27,206 nucleotides of DNA from Clostridium sp. CAG:571 (GCA_000434015.1 HF999507.1:7259-34464), one strand, 5' to 3'; counted from the first letter of the stretch, positions 8,435 through 15,968 are shown. Numbers and translations are program-made. The notes: a model not told the origin generated them from the sequence alone.

Positions 8435-8926
8435 TTATTCAAAAAAATCTTCACTATATTTTTCAATTTTTGATAATAAAGTATTATCATATCTTTTATC
8501 AAAAGAAATATCTTCTCCCATCCAATTTGGTTGAATAAAATTTTCTGATGTTTCGATAGATGGAAATTCTACTTCGCAAAACATTAGACCTTCTAAATTT
8601 TCATGAAATATATCTATTTCTGCAATTAAACCATCTTTTAAGGGTACTTTATATCTTGTTTTTACAATCATATTATTTTCTACTTTTTTGCGTAATATAT
8701 TGTAATTTTCTTCTGTAAGATACATTTCGTATTCAATATTTTGAATTGCTTTGGATTCAATACAATTTTTATCTTTCCATTTATAGTTTAAAGAATAATT
8801 ACTTCCATTTTTTCTGATTCGTACTGTTGGTTTTATGCATAAATACCCTTGTTCTATTTCTTTTTTTTCACAATTATTAATTTCAATAGGTAAGTTTTTT
8901 AATTTAAATTTTCTTTCTATTTCCAT
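8435..8926 (-). CDS. CYTH-domain protein (triphosphate tunnel enzyme family)
   Basis: A 163-residue protein filling a single CYTH domain. The family signature ExExK is at the N terminus (MEIERKF), followed by basic strands TVRIRK and YSLNYKWKD and the acidic strands AEIDIFHENL and MFCEVEF. Known members bind triphosphates with divalent metal in a tunnel (thiamine triphosphatase, tripolyphosphatase, class IV adenylate cyclase). AAGGAG of the next gene lies just after its stop, and 11 bases separate it from the upstream kinase gene. Complete and apparently intact. The neighbouring kinase and HAD genes suggest phosphate chemistry on a shared small molecule, which is inference. Confidence 0.8.
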   Translation of the reverse strand: MEIERKFKLKNLPIEINNCEKKEIEQGYLCIKPTVRIRKNGSNYSLNYKWKDKNCIESKAIQNIEYEMYLTEENYNILRKKVENNMIVKTRYKVPLKDGLIAEIDIFHENLEGLMFCEVEFPSIETSENFIQPNWMGEDISFDKRYDNTLLSKIEKYSEDFFE

Positions 8927-8937
8927 TTTTTTCTCCT

Positions 8938-9531
8938 TTATCTTTCTATTTCATTGTTTGTAAAATCAAAGGCTTGATTAATATATTTATTTACTTCACT
9001 ATAAATTTCATCTATTGTTTTATTTGATGTATTAATATCAATATGATTTAAGCCAATCTTACTAATAATTTGATCCGAAACCCAATTATATTTTATAGCT
9101 CTTGTTAAGGTCTTATCATCAAAATCTGAACTATTCCTTTGTTCAATTCTTCTAACTCTTTCATCTTGGTTGCATTTCAACCTTATCAATATATTTGGTT
9201 TTTCAAATTTATCATATACGTTATCTAAAATATCGACAATCTTTTGATAAGAAAAAATATCATCTGCATATGCTGCAGCTAATGAACTAATAAAATATCT
9301 AATCAAAAGTACATTATTTTCATTTTTCCTTTCTTTTGCTAAATCTCCACATGCTTTATTGTATGCCAAAAAGTTAAGAACCTTATCTTCTCCAACTTTC
9401 TTTTTTGCTATTTGCTCCATTTGCTTTATTTTTTTATCATATGTTAAAATTTCAAAACCATCATTTTGAAATTTTGCTGCTAATGTGTCTTTTCCAGTTC
9501 CATTGTCACCTTCTATTACATAAAATTTCAT
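8938..9531 (-). CDS. Thymidylate-kinase-like P-loop kinase
   Basis: A 197-residue P-loop kinase with Walker A GDNGTGKDT near residues 8-16, an LIRLKCNQDERVRRIEQR lid-type basic segment and a C-terminal helix, in the pattern of dNMP kinases. The ATG at 9531 (MKFYVIEG) is chosen because AAAGGA lies 11 bases upstream; the ATG at 9543 abuts that site. The gene start overlaps or abuts the HAD stop codon, so translation is probably coupled. It differs from cellular tmk in lacking a clear DR(Y/F) motif, so it may act on another substrate. Transcribed with the HAD and CYTH genes. Confidence 0.7.
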   Translation of the reverse strand: MKFYVIEGDNGTGKDTLAAKFQNDGFEILTYDKKIKQMEQIAKKKVGEDKVLNFLAYNKACGDLAKERKNENNVLLIRYFISSLAAAYADDIFSYQKIVDILDNVYDKFEKPNILIRLKCNQDERVRRIEQRNSSDFDDKTLTRAIKYNWVSDQIISKIGLNHIDINTSNKTIDEIYSEVNKYINQAFDFTNNEIER

Positions 9532-9536
9532 TATAA

Positions 9537-10214
9537 TCAACATCCTTTTTTACGTATAATTTCTTTAATCTCTAGTAAATTATTTATCACATATGTAGGG
9601 GTTATATTAGACTGATTATCTAAATTTTTTCTATTTATCCAGCAACTGTCTATTTTAGCATTTATTGCACATTTTATATCCTTTTCTAAACCATCACCAA
9701 TTAGTAATATTTCATTATTATTATATTGATTAAGTGTTTTTTCCCTAATGACCATAGGATTAGGTTTGGCATATTTATTATCCCAACCATATATTTTTTC
9801 AAAATAATTATAAATATTTAACTTTTTTAATTCTTCTTGTTGATTACATTCAAACCAATTACTTAAAGTAAACATTTTAATATTATTTTTTTTAAGACAT
9901 TCTAATATTTCAATAACTTCATCATATAGACCAACTGGTTCCTTATTACACAATGCCATAAAAAAATCTTCTGTATTTATTTTGTATTTTTTCATACATG
10001 GAAACATTTTTTCGAGAATGGAAAAATATTTTTCCTTTGTTACTATAATTTCCTTAGTATATTCAGCAGATTTTTTCCAAAAATTAGAGATTTCATTAAC
10101 TAAATCTTCGCTATATGGAATGTTTAGTAGTTTGGAAATCATTTCTGTTTCTTTTTTATTGTTATGCTCTACCAATGTATATCCGACATCAAATATAACA
10201 CATTTATATTTCAT
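9537..10214 (-). CDS. HAD-superfamily hydrolase
   Basis: A 225-residue haloacid-dehalogenase-type phosphatase. Motif I is FDVGYTL (residues 8-14), with D9 as nucleophile but Gly at the usual second Asp. Motif II is TLSNW, motif III is the Lys of YAKPNP, and motif IV is GDGLEKD. The cap between motifs I and II is helical, as in the phosphoglycolate phosphatase subclass. GAAGGAAGGTG precedes the ATG. First gene of the minus-strand operon, downstream of a near-consensus promoter; its stop overlaps the kinase gene. Gly at the second Asp position occurs in many HAD proteins and can weaken or change the activity. Confidence 0.8.
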   Translation of the reverse strand: MKYKCVIFDVGYTLVEHNNKKETEMISKLLNIPYSEDLVNEISNFWKKSAEYTKEIIVTKEKYFSILEKMFPCMKKYKINTEDFFMALCNKEPVGLYDEVIEILECLKKNNIKMFTLSNWFECNQQEELKKLNIYNYFEKIYGWDNKYAKPNPMVIREKTLNQYNNNEILLIGDGLEKDIKCAINAKIDSCWINRKNLDNQSNITPTYVINNLLEIKEIIRKKGC

Positions 10215-10254
10215 TTTTCACCTTCCTTCTAATATAGAATATTAATTAAATAGT

Positions 10255-10283
10255 ATTATATAATTTTTACCATATTCTGTAAA
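10255..10283 (-). promoter_or_regulatory. Promoter of the HAD-to-glycosyltransferase operon
   Basis: Minus-strand -35 TTTACA (10283-10278), 17-base spacer, -10 TATAAT (10260-10255). Transcription would begin near 10248, about 35 bases before the HAD start. The IS end lies 16 bases upstream of the -35. Confidence 0.75.
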
Positions 10284-10298
10284 TTTTTTTACATCAAC

Positions 10299-11386
10299 TG
10301 TATGTTAGTCAATGATGTGAAAAAAATTAATATATTATTCTCGTAATATATTGAATTTGTTTCATCTTTTTTATGTACACATTAACTTTGCTCTTTTTTC
10401 TTTTGGTGTCAAATAACCTAAAACAGCCATTGGAATCGTATTGGTTCTTTTTAAATATGCTGCACCCTGTTTTCTTAAATCTTCTAAACTATAAAATGTA
10501 AGCCAACTATAAAATCTTTCATTATCATTTCTATGGCTCCTTTCAACTTTTCCATTATGCTCTGGTGTTCTTGGTCTTATCTTATGATGCTTTATATTTA
10601 AACTATTTAACAACGTATCCATTGGATGTTCTTTCTTTATTTCTGCTTGATTATACGTAAATTCAATACCATTATCTGTTTGAATTTCTTTTGCTTTATA
10701 TCCAAAATATTTAATACATCTCTGTACAAAATCCACTGTGTTCATTGGTGTATGCTCTTCATACCAATATAAAAATCTTTCTCTACTTGCCTCATCTATG
10801 CATGTATATTGGTAATATCTTATTTCTTTTGCCAACCCTTTTGTTTTGCATTCCATTGGCACGTATTTTACGTCTATTTGCCATTTTTCACCAACTTGCT
10901 TTGGTGTCTGATATTCTTTGTTATGTCTTTTCCTGGTTCCTTTTATTTCTGGATTGTTATAATATCCTATTTGTCTTAATATTCTATATAATGATACTGG
11001 TTTTCTTGTATAACCTTTATTTATTTTTAATTTATACCATATCTCATTTAATGTTATATGTGGATTTCTTCTTATCAAATCTCTAATCCACTTGATTTCT
11101 GTCTCTGTGTGTGCTGTTGGATGCTTACTTAATGGTCTATGGCTTTTATCTGTTAAACTTTCTTTACTACCATAATACTTCTTATTCCATCTCCACAGTG
11201 ATGTTCTTGATATCTACATACATACTCGATATCTCCACAATTTCTATACATTTCTACTGCATATATTCTTGTTTTTAATTCATGTGGTAAATATCTCTTT
11301 GTATTTTTTATTTTTTGTGTTATAATATCCATAAGTGATTCAAGTCCTTTCGTATAATTTTGTTTCACATCAATTGTAACACTACA
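10299..11386 (-). mobile_element. IS481-like insertion sequence
   Basis: The ends are imperfect inverted repeats. The left end from 10299 begins TGTATGTTAGTCAATG and the right end, read inward from 11386, begins TGTAGTGTTACAATTG; both continue into GATGTGAAA and an A-rich stretch. Length is about 1,088 bases with one transposase gene on the minus strand. No clear target-site duplication is visible in the bases just outside. It lies between the promoter of the HAD operon and the integrase gene. Confidence 0.7.
10371..11332 (-). pseudogene. IS481-like DDE transposase, frameshifted
   Basis: A transposase of about 320 residues. The N-terminal helix-turn-helix part starts at the ATG at 11332 with AAAGGA upstream (ELKTRIYAVEMYRNCGD). 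The frame changes near 11214: after DIEYVCR the family sequence continues one frame over as ISRTSLWRWNKKYYG and runs to 10371. The catalytic core has D in QIDVKYVP, D in QTDNGIEFT and E in HNGKVERSHR, the DDE triad of the rve fold. The stop codon is at 10371. As read, neither frame makes a complete protein. IS3-type elements share this fold, but the single-gene layout favours IS481. Confidence 0.8.
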
Positions 11387-11421
11387 TTTCCTTAAATTTT
11401 TAAAGAAAGTGAGGAAATATT

Positions 11422-12528
11422 ATGAATTCAAAAGGCTATACAGTAGGTTCATATTTAATAAAATCTGAAAAGAAAAAATCAGATTTGCCAATGTGTACTA
11501 TGTGTAAAAAATGTAAAGACAGATCCATTTGCCAAAACAGAAAAAATAAAAAAGAAATGAGCAAATGTAGTAAGTGTAAGAATTGTAAAGACGCAGAAAA
11601 CTGCGATAAATTCTATATTAATGAACAACATAAAGCTACTTTAACAATAAGAAAAGATATTGAAACAGGAGAACCAATTAGAAAAACATTTACAGCAGGA
11701 ACGCAAGAAGAAGCATTAGATAAAATGTACAAATACAAATTAGATATGAAAAAATCGGGCACTCTTATTGAAATGAAAAGAACGGAAAAAACAATAGCAA
11801 CTATTGCAAAAGAAATTGAAGATTCTAAATATAGAATGGGGAAGACAAAGGCAAATGCTTACAATACAAATATATCAACAATAGAAAGGCCTAAAAGTTT
11901 GAAAGAAGATAAAGATGTTGTTGCTTTGACGATTACGGAACAGAAGAAGTTAGAGGTTTATTTAGAAAAACACAATTCAATTTACAAAAATATTATATTA
12001 ATATGCTTATATACTGGTATGAGAATTGGAGAGGTTTTAGCATTAAATTATAATGAAGACATTGATTTAGATAATAAAATGATTAAAATAACAAAAACAT
12101 TAACAAAAGACAGAAATAAAAATACTGTAATTGGTCCAACAAAAACTAAAAGTGGTAAAAGGAATATTGAAATAAATGAATTAACAGAGGATATTATAAA
12201 AGATGCTTTAGAAAATAAAATAGAAAATAAAAATAAGGTTTTATTCTGTCAAGCAAATAAAAAGTTGTATGTAAATAACACTATAAATTCGGCTTTTAAA
12301 CGAATATGTAAAAATGCAGGAATTACAATTCCTGTTAATACACATATGCTTCGTCATACTTTTGCAACAAGGTGCATAGAGGCAGGTGTAGATTTACCAG
12401 TATTACAGAAGTTGATGGGACATGCTAATATTGAAACAACCATTAATACTTATGGAGATATTTACAATTATTATAAACAAAAAGAAACTCAAAAAGTAAT
12501 AGATTATTTAAAGAGAGAAAGAGCATAA
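11422..12528 (+). CDS. int: Tyrosine integrase with double Cys cluster, core-binding domain shortened
   Basis: Integrase/excisionase-type recombinase of 368 residues. The N terminus carries two copies of CxxCxxCx5C (C25, C28, C31, C37 and C49, C52, C55, C61), probably metal-binding. A DNA-binding arm follows (about 70-110). The catalytic domain is complete: R in TGMRIGE, K in KTKSGKR, HMLRHT, GH in MGHANIETT and Y in INTYGD. Between them, TKANAYNTNISTI (to residue 154) joins directly to ERPKSLKEDK. Related clostridial integrases, as I recall them, have about 80-90 more residues here, forming the SAM-like core-binding domain. The gene is open throughout, so an in-frame deletion is inferred. 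GTGAGG precedes the ATG. It lies 36 bases after the IS and near the island's right edge. Confidence 0.8.
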   Translation: MNSKGYTVGSYLIKSEKKKSDLPMCTMCKKCKDRSICQNRKNKKEMSKCSKCKNCKDAENCDKFYINEQHKATLTIRKDIETGEPIRKTFTAGTQEEALDKMYKYKLDMKKSGTLIEMKRTEKTIATIAKEIEDSKYRMGKTKANAYNTNISTIERPKSLKEDKDVVALTITEQKKLEVYLEKHNSIYKNIILICLYTGMRIGEVLALNYNEDIDLDNKMIKITKTLTKDRNKNTVIGPTKTKSGKRNIEINELTEDIIKDALENKIENKNKVLFCQANKKLYVNNTINSAFKRICKNAGITIPVNTHMLRHTFATRCIEAGVDLPVLQKLMGHANIETTINTYGDIYNYYKQKETQKVIDYLKRERA

Positions 12529-12640
12529 ATTACATTGAAAATTATTAAATATATATATTAGATTAATACAAAAGTAGGAGTTATAAAAAATTGTTTTAAA
12601 ATAAAAAATATGTTTTGAAACATTTATGTATAGGGCGTTA

Positions 12641-12667
12641 GAGGTGGGTTGTAGTAAATACCACCTC
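12641..12667. other. Hairpin, candidate attachment region
   Basis: GAGGTGG (12641-12647) and CCACCTC (12661-12667) form a perfect 7-base stem with a 13-base loop in otherwise very A+T-rich DNA, about 110 bases after the integrase stop. A direct-repeat partner was not found in the window, so attachment-site function is only a suggestion. Confidence 0.3.
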
Positions 12668-12688
12668 GACCATATTTAAAAATGGTAG

Positions 12689-12728
12689 AATAGTATTAAT
12701 CACTAAACTTTGATTAATGCTATTTTTT
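12689..12728 (+). terminator. Strong intrinsic terminator
   Basis: AATAGTATTAATCA (12689-12702) pairs with TGATTAATGCTATT (12711-12724), with one G-T wobble and an 8-base loop, followed by a T run to 12728. It would end the integrase transcript. Confidence 0.85.
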
Positions 12729-12907
12729 TGTTAGAAAGTTCCTGTAAAAACTATAACTACAAAATAAGAAAAACATTAAATAAAAATATTAATCATTAAA
12801 TTTTGTATAAAGCCAACAAAGATGATAAGAAAAAGCATCTAAATTATAGTAAAGTATAATATAAATACAATAATTATAAAATAAGATAAAAATAGGAGGA
12901 ATTTTGT

Positions 12908-13342
12908 ATGAAAAAATTTTTAAGTATAGTAATATTAATTTCAATATTAGTTGGAACAGCTTTTTTAGTAACAGGATGTAACAAAAAAGATGAAGATAAT
13001 ACATATTTTGAAAAGATTTCATTATATTATGGATCTACTTCTTTAAATTATAGCTATAAAGTAGAAGATGGAATATTACAAGGAGATAAGCAATATGGAG
13101 GAAAAAATGAAAGCAAAGAAAAAAGATTAGAAACAAGTCAAATTGAGAAGATTAATAATATGATAAAAAAACATACATTATTAGAAGAAGTATTTGATAA
13201 GGATAATAACAATAGTACCGGTGGCACAAATGCTTATTATACAATTATATTAAAAAATGATAAAAAAAGGTATCACTCAGATAAAGAGGGAGGACTAGTT
13301 AAAGAATTAAATGATTATTTTAAGGAAATTTTAGAATTTTAA
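12908..13342 (+). CDS. Small lipoprotein of unknown function
   Basis: A 144-residue protein with a lipoprotein signal: MKKFL, a hydrophobic segment at residues 5-19 and the lipobox LVTGC ending at C24, so the mature protein should be lipid-anchored outside the membrane. After the Cys comes a charged linker, then mixed beta/alpha sequence with no recognised catalytic motif. AGGAGG lies 8-9 bases before the ATG. It stands alone between the island's terminator and a terminator shared with the convergent ttcA-like gene. Small lipoproteins with this length and a KxxHSDKEGG-like region are common in Clostridia, but I cannot name a family. Confidence 0.75.
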   Translation: MKKFLSIVILISILVGTAFLVTGCNKKDEDNTYFEKISLYYGSTSLNYSYKVEDGILQGDKQYGGKNESKEKRLETSQIEKINNMIKKHTLLEEVFDKDNNNSTGGTNAYYTIILKNDKKRYHSDKEGGLVKELNDYFKEILEF

Positions 13343-13422
13343 ATGAGGTAATATTGCAATTTATATAAGATAGATAATAAATTGTGAAAAGTTAGTTAGA
13401 ATTAAATAACGGTCGAACCTAA

Positions 13423-13472
13423 TAAAGAAGCTATTTTTAAAAAAATTTAAAAAATAGCTTCTTTATAAAATT
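13423..13472. terminator. Bidirectional terminator, lipoprotein/ttcA
   Basis: TAAAGAAGCTATTTTT (13423-13438) and AAAAATAGCTTCTTTA (13450-13465) form a perfect 16-base stem between convergent genes. Internal A and T runs supply a U tract in both directions. Confidence 0.8.
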
Positions 13473-13513
13473 TTAAATAGTAAAAAATATATAATGGACG
13501 TTTTCTTTAAGGG

Positions 13514-14227
13514 TTATTCGTTTTTCCAACCTTCAATACTACTTCTTTTAATTGCCCCATATAGATTTGATTTGATATTAGGAATATCTTTTTGAAGTTG
13601 AAAAATTAAACTTTTCATATTTTCACGTTTGGAAAAACCATCCATTGGACATGTTTTAGGCATAAGTAGAATATTATTTTTCTTAACAAAATGTTTTATA
13701 TATTTTTCGGGAGCATAGATTAAAGGTCTAATTAAAGTTATTTTGGATTTATTCATATAACTAACTGGACTAAAGGTATTAATAGAACCTCCATAAAACA
13801 AATTAAGAAAAAATGTTTCTAGAACATCATCTTCATTATGACCTAAAGCTATTTTAGTACAGTTTTCTCTAATAGCAATGCTATTTAAAGCACCTCTTCG
13901 TAAATTAGCACACAAAGAGCAGGGATTTTTTTCGTTTTTTATATCGAAAACAATTTCTTTTATATGAGTTTTTTCTTCTATATAAGGAATATTTAAATTT
14001 TTGCACAAATTATAAATATTAGTGGTATCGAAGTTTTCAAATCCAGGATTTATAGTTACGCCTAATAATTCAAAACTTTTTGGATAAAATCTTTGAAGAT
14101 TTTTTAATCCAAGTAATAACGTAGTGGAATCTTTTCCACCAGATAATGCAACAAGTATTCTATCTCCATCTTTAATCATGTTATAATTGTCTACTGCTTT
14201 TCTCATATATCCTAATATTTTTTGCAT
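13514..14227 (-). CDS. ttcA: TtcA-family tRNA thiolation protein
   Basis: A 237-residue PP-loop ATPase of the TtcA/TtuA group, cytosolic tRNA thiolation enzymes that activate the target base with ATP and use an iron-sulfur cluster. The PP-loop SGGKDS is at residues 29-34, the CxxC pair at C103 and C106 (NPCSLC), GHNEDD at 129-134 and a third cysteine at C193 (CPMDG), matching the three cluster ligands of TtcA. It is shorter than E. coli TtcA (about 310). AGGAGG lies about 6 bases before the ATG. It is divergent from tRNA-Arg and tadA. Strict TtcA makes 2-thiocytidine at position 32; a related base or position is possible, because the adjacent tRNA has U at position 32. Confidence 0.8.
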   Translation of the reverse strand: MQKILGYMRKAVDNYNMIKDGDRILVALSGGKDSTTLLLGLKNLQRFYPKSFELLGVTINPGFENFDTTNIYNLCKNLNIPYIEEKTHIKEIVFDIKNEKNPCSLCANLRRGALNSIAIRENCTKIALGHNEDDVLETFFLNLFYGGSINTFSPVSYMNKSKITLIRPLIYAPEKYIKHFVKKNNILLMPKTCPMDGFSKRENMKSLIFQLQKDIPNIKSNLYGAIKRSSIEGWKNE

Positions 14228-14319
14228 AAATCCTCCTAAAATAAATAGTTACAATAATAATTATAGCAAAAAATGTTAATATAGTAAATCTAAATAGAAA
14301 TGTTAATTATTAGGATTTG

Positions 14320-14347
14320 TTGCAAAAAAATTTTTTTATGTTATAAT
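14320..14347 (+). promoter_or_regulatory. Promoter of tRNA-Arg
   Basis: -35 TTGCAA (14320-14325), 16-base spacer, -10 TATAAT (14342-14347), placed 18 bases before the mature tRNA 5' end. Confidence 0.65.
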
Positions 14348-14365
14348 ACATATATGTAATTATAT

Positions 14366-14442
14366 GTGCGAATAGCTCAGTAGGATAGAGCGACAGTTTC
14401 CTAAACTGCAGGTCGCAGGTTCGATTCCTGTTTCGCACACCA
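14366..14442 (+). tRNA. tRNA-Arg (anticodon CCT), CCA encoded
   Basis: The acceptor stem GTGCGAA (14366-14372) pairs with TTCGCAC (14432-14438), followed by A and an encoded CCA (14440-14442). The D arm has GCTC and GAGC. The anticodon loop TTCCTAA gives anticodon CCT, reading AGG. The T arm is GCAGG-TTCGATT-CCTGT. The anticodon stem has one A-C mismatch at its outer pair. AGG is a rare-type Arg codon class in many bacteria, but A-rich genomes use AGA/AGG heavily. Confidence 0.95.
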
Positions 14443-14452
14443 AAATAAAAAT

Positions 14453-14509
14453 CGATTCTACATTTTATAAATTTCATAATATATGAAAAATATTTAGAAT
14501 CGTTTTTTT
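14453..14509 (+). terminator. Terminator after tRNA-Arg
   Basis: CGATTCTA (14453-14460) pairs with TAGAATCG (14495-14502), with an inner ATTTCAT/ATGAAA stem, followed by seven T. It ends the tRNA transcript before tadA. Confidence 0.75.
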
Positions 14510-14538
14510 GTACATTTACAAACGTTAGGAGTTTTTAT

Positions 14539-15000
14539 GTGGAAGAAAAGTATATGAAGATAGCTTTAAAAGAAGCAAAAAAAGCATACAATAAAGACGA
14601 AATACCTGTTGGAGCAGTTATTATAAAAAATGGAGAAGTTGTTGCAAAAGCCTATAATTTAAAAGAAACAAAACAAGATACAACAAATCATGCAGAGATA
14701 CTTGCAATAAAAAAAGCAAGTAAAAAATTGGGCACGTGGAGACTTACAGATTGCGAAATGTATGTTACACTTGAACCATGTAGTATGTGTGCAGGAGCAT
14801 TAATACAATCAAGGATAAAAAAAGTGTATATAGGCGCAATGGATTACAAAACAGGAGCATGTGGTTCAATTTTAAATTTATTGGAAGATTATCCATGTAA
14901 TCATAAAGTAGAAGTACAAACAGGTGTAATGCAAGAAGAATGTGAGCAAATAATAAAAAATTTTTTTAAAGAATTAAGAGAAAAGAAAAAACAGATTTAG
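14539..15000 (+). CDS. tadA: tRNA-specific adenosine deaminase TadA
   Basis: A 153-residue cytosolic deaminase that converts A34 of tRNA-Arg(ACG) to inosine, needed to read CGN codons. Zinc ligands and catalytic Glu are in HAE (H51, E53) and PCSMC (C81, C84), and the length matches the family. The start is GTG at 14539 with TTAGGAG about 8 bases upstream; the overlapping ATG at 14537 is out of frame and closes quickly. It is followed by the membrane-anchored protein gene, whose AGGGGG site overlaps the TAG stop, so the two are probably co-translated. The tRNA-Arg gene upstream is a different isoacceptor and not the known substrate. Confidence 0.95.
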   Translation: MEEKYMKIALKEAKKAYNKDEIPVGAVIIKNGEVVAKAYNLKETKQDTTNHAEILAIKKASKKLGTWRLTDCEMYVTLEPCSMCAGALIQSRIKKVYIGAMDYKTGACGSILNLLEDYPCNHKVEVQTGVMQEECEQIIKNFFKELREKKKQI

Positions 15001-15011
15001 GGGGAATGTGT

Positions 15012-15761
15012 TTGAAGGAAGATAATATAAAAAGAGCAATAAAAGCAAGTATTAGTATTGCAATGTTAATAGTAATATTAACAATAGTAGTAATAGTTAT
15101 TATTAAATATAATGTAGAAGGAGAAAAAAATATGCCTTTTAAGCTTTCAAAGATAACTATTATAAGTACTGCTGAAGGATTAGAACCAGAAGAAAATGAT
15201 CAAAATATAAAATGGAAATTAAATTTGATTCAAAATAATGATATTTATATTTCTATTGCAAAAAATGGTGAAGACAACAAAGAAAGTATTATAGAAAGTG
15301 TAAAAATAGAAAATATTAATATTAATAATACTCCACAAATAGGAAATATAAAAGCATATATGCCAAGCAGTGTAGATGGTAGAATATATCAATATAAAGA
15401 TGAATATATTATAGAGGATAAATTAGAATATATTGGATCAAATAAAAATAATACAAAAACACTTGAAATTGGAAACCAAGGTGGAAATATTTCAATGAGT
15501 TTTGTAAATACAGGAATTGGTACATATGAGTCTAATGAAGATACAGAAATAAAACATGATGGTTCATTAATAAAAAAATTAGGAAAAAATGAAAAAGAGT
15601 TAGAATTTTCTGTTTCATTTGACTTGGTAATAAAAATAAATAATAAAAACTATAGAACAAATATAAACTTAGATTTACCATGTGGAAATATTTTAGATGA
15701 AGGAACTAGTACAAAAGAAATAACTGATACGGATAAATTTGTATTTAAAAGAGAAAATTAA
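15012..15761 (+). CDS. Membrane-anchored extracytoplasmic protein
   Basis: About 249 residues with one N-terminal membrane segment (SIAMLIVILTIVVIVIIKY, roughly residues 15-34) and a polar domain rich in Asn, Ile and Lys, likely outside the cell. I chose TTG at 15012 because AGGGGG at 14999-15004 is 7 bases upstream; the ATG at 15006 is nearly in contact with that site. The exported part is predicted to be mostly beta-strand (repeated short Ile/Asn strands and LEFSVSFDLVIKINNK). No catalytic motif or recognised family. The position between tadA and the SRP RNA suggests a core-genome gene of this lineage. Confidence 0.7.
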   Translation: MKEDNIKRAIKASISIAMLIVILTIVVIVIIKYNVEGEKNMPFKLSKITIISTAEGLEPEENDQNIKWKLNLIQNNDIYISIAKNGEDNKESIIESVKIENININNTPQIGNIKAYMPSSVDGRIYQYKDEYIIEDKLEYIGSNKNNTKTLEIGNQGGNISMSFVNTGIGTYESNEDTEIKHDGSLIKKLGKNEKELEFSVSFDLVIKINNKNYRTNINLDLPCGNILDEGTSTKEITDTDKFVFKREN

Positions 15762-15770
15762 AATAAATAC

Positions 15771-15799
15771 TTGATTAAATGGTAAAAACATTATATAAT
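15771..15799 (+). promoter_or_regulatory. Promoter of SRP RNA
   Basis: -35 TTGATT (15771-15776), 17-base spacer, -10 TATAAT (15794-15799). Transcription would start near 15806, at the base of the SRP RNA outer helix. Confidence 0.75.
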
Positions 15800-15805
15800 T
15801 CAAAT

Positions 15806-15968
15806 GGTATGAGAATACTTCTAGCCTTTGTATGGAAAGTAAAAATCCAATAAATAGCTATGAACCTTGTCAGATCTGGAAGGAAGCAGCAATAAGTAGT
15901 GATTTTATGTGGAATTTTATTTTCCATAGAGAGGCTAGAAAAGTAAATAAAATCTCGTACTATTTTTT
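15806..15968 (+). ncRNA. ffs: Signal recognition particle RNA
   Basis: The domain IV signature is clear: CTTGTCAGATCTGGAAGGAA followed by GCAGCAATAAG, with the GGAA-type tetraloop and the asymmetric loop bound by Ffh. Outer helices are TCTAGCC/GGCTAGA (about 15820/15933) and TATGGAAA/TTTTCCATA. GTATGAGA (15807-15814) pairs with TCTCGTAC (15953-15960) with one wobble, and a T run at 15962-15968 makes the closing helix look like the terminator as well. This gives about 160 nt, longer than the 114-nt E. coli type and shorter than the 270-nt Bacillus scRNA. Position upstream of dnaX is typical of Firmicutes. Confidence 0.92.

Larger units (their letters stand above)
12529..12907. other. Non-coding boundary region after integrase
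   Basis: No gene is supported in these 379 bases. They hold a GC-richer hairpin (12641-12667), a strong terminator (12689-12728) and an A+T-rich leader to the lipoprotein with a possible -10 TATAAT at 12855-12860 that lacks a good -35. The integrase is normally next to the attachment site, so the island's right junction probably lies here. Confidence 0.5.

Noticed and set aside
13439..13480. Lipoprotein/ttcA spacer as a regulatory RNA
   Set aside because: The structure is fully explained as a bidirectional terminator between convergent genes.
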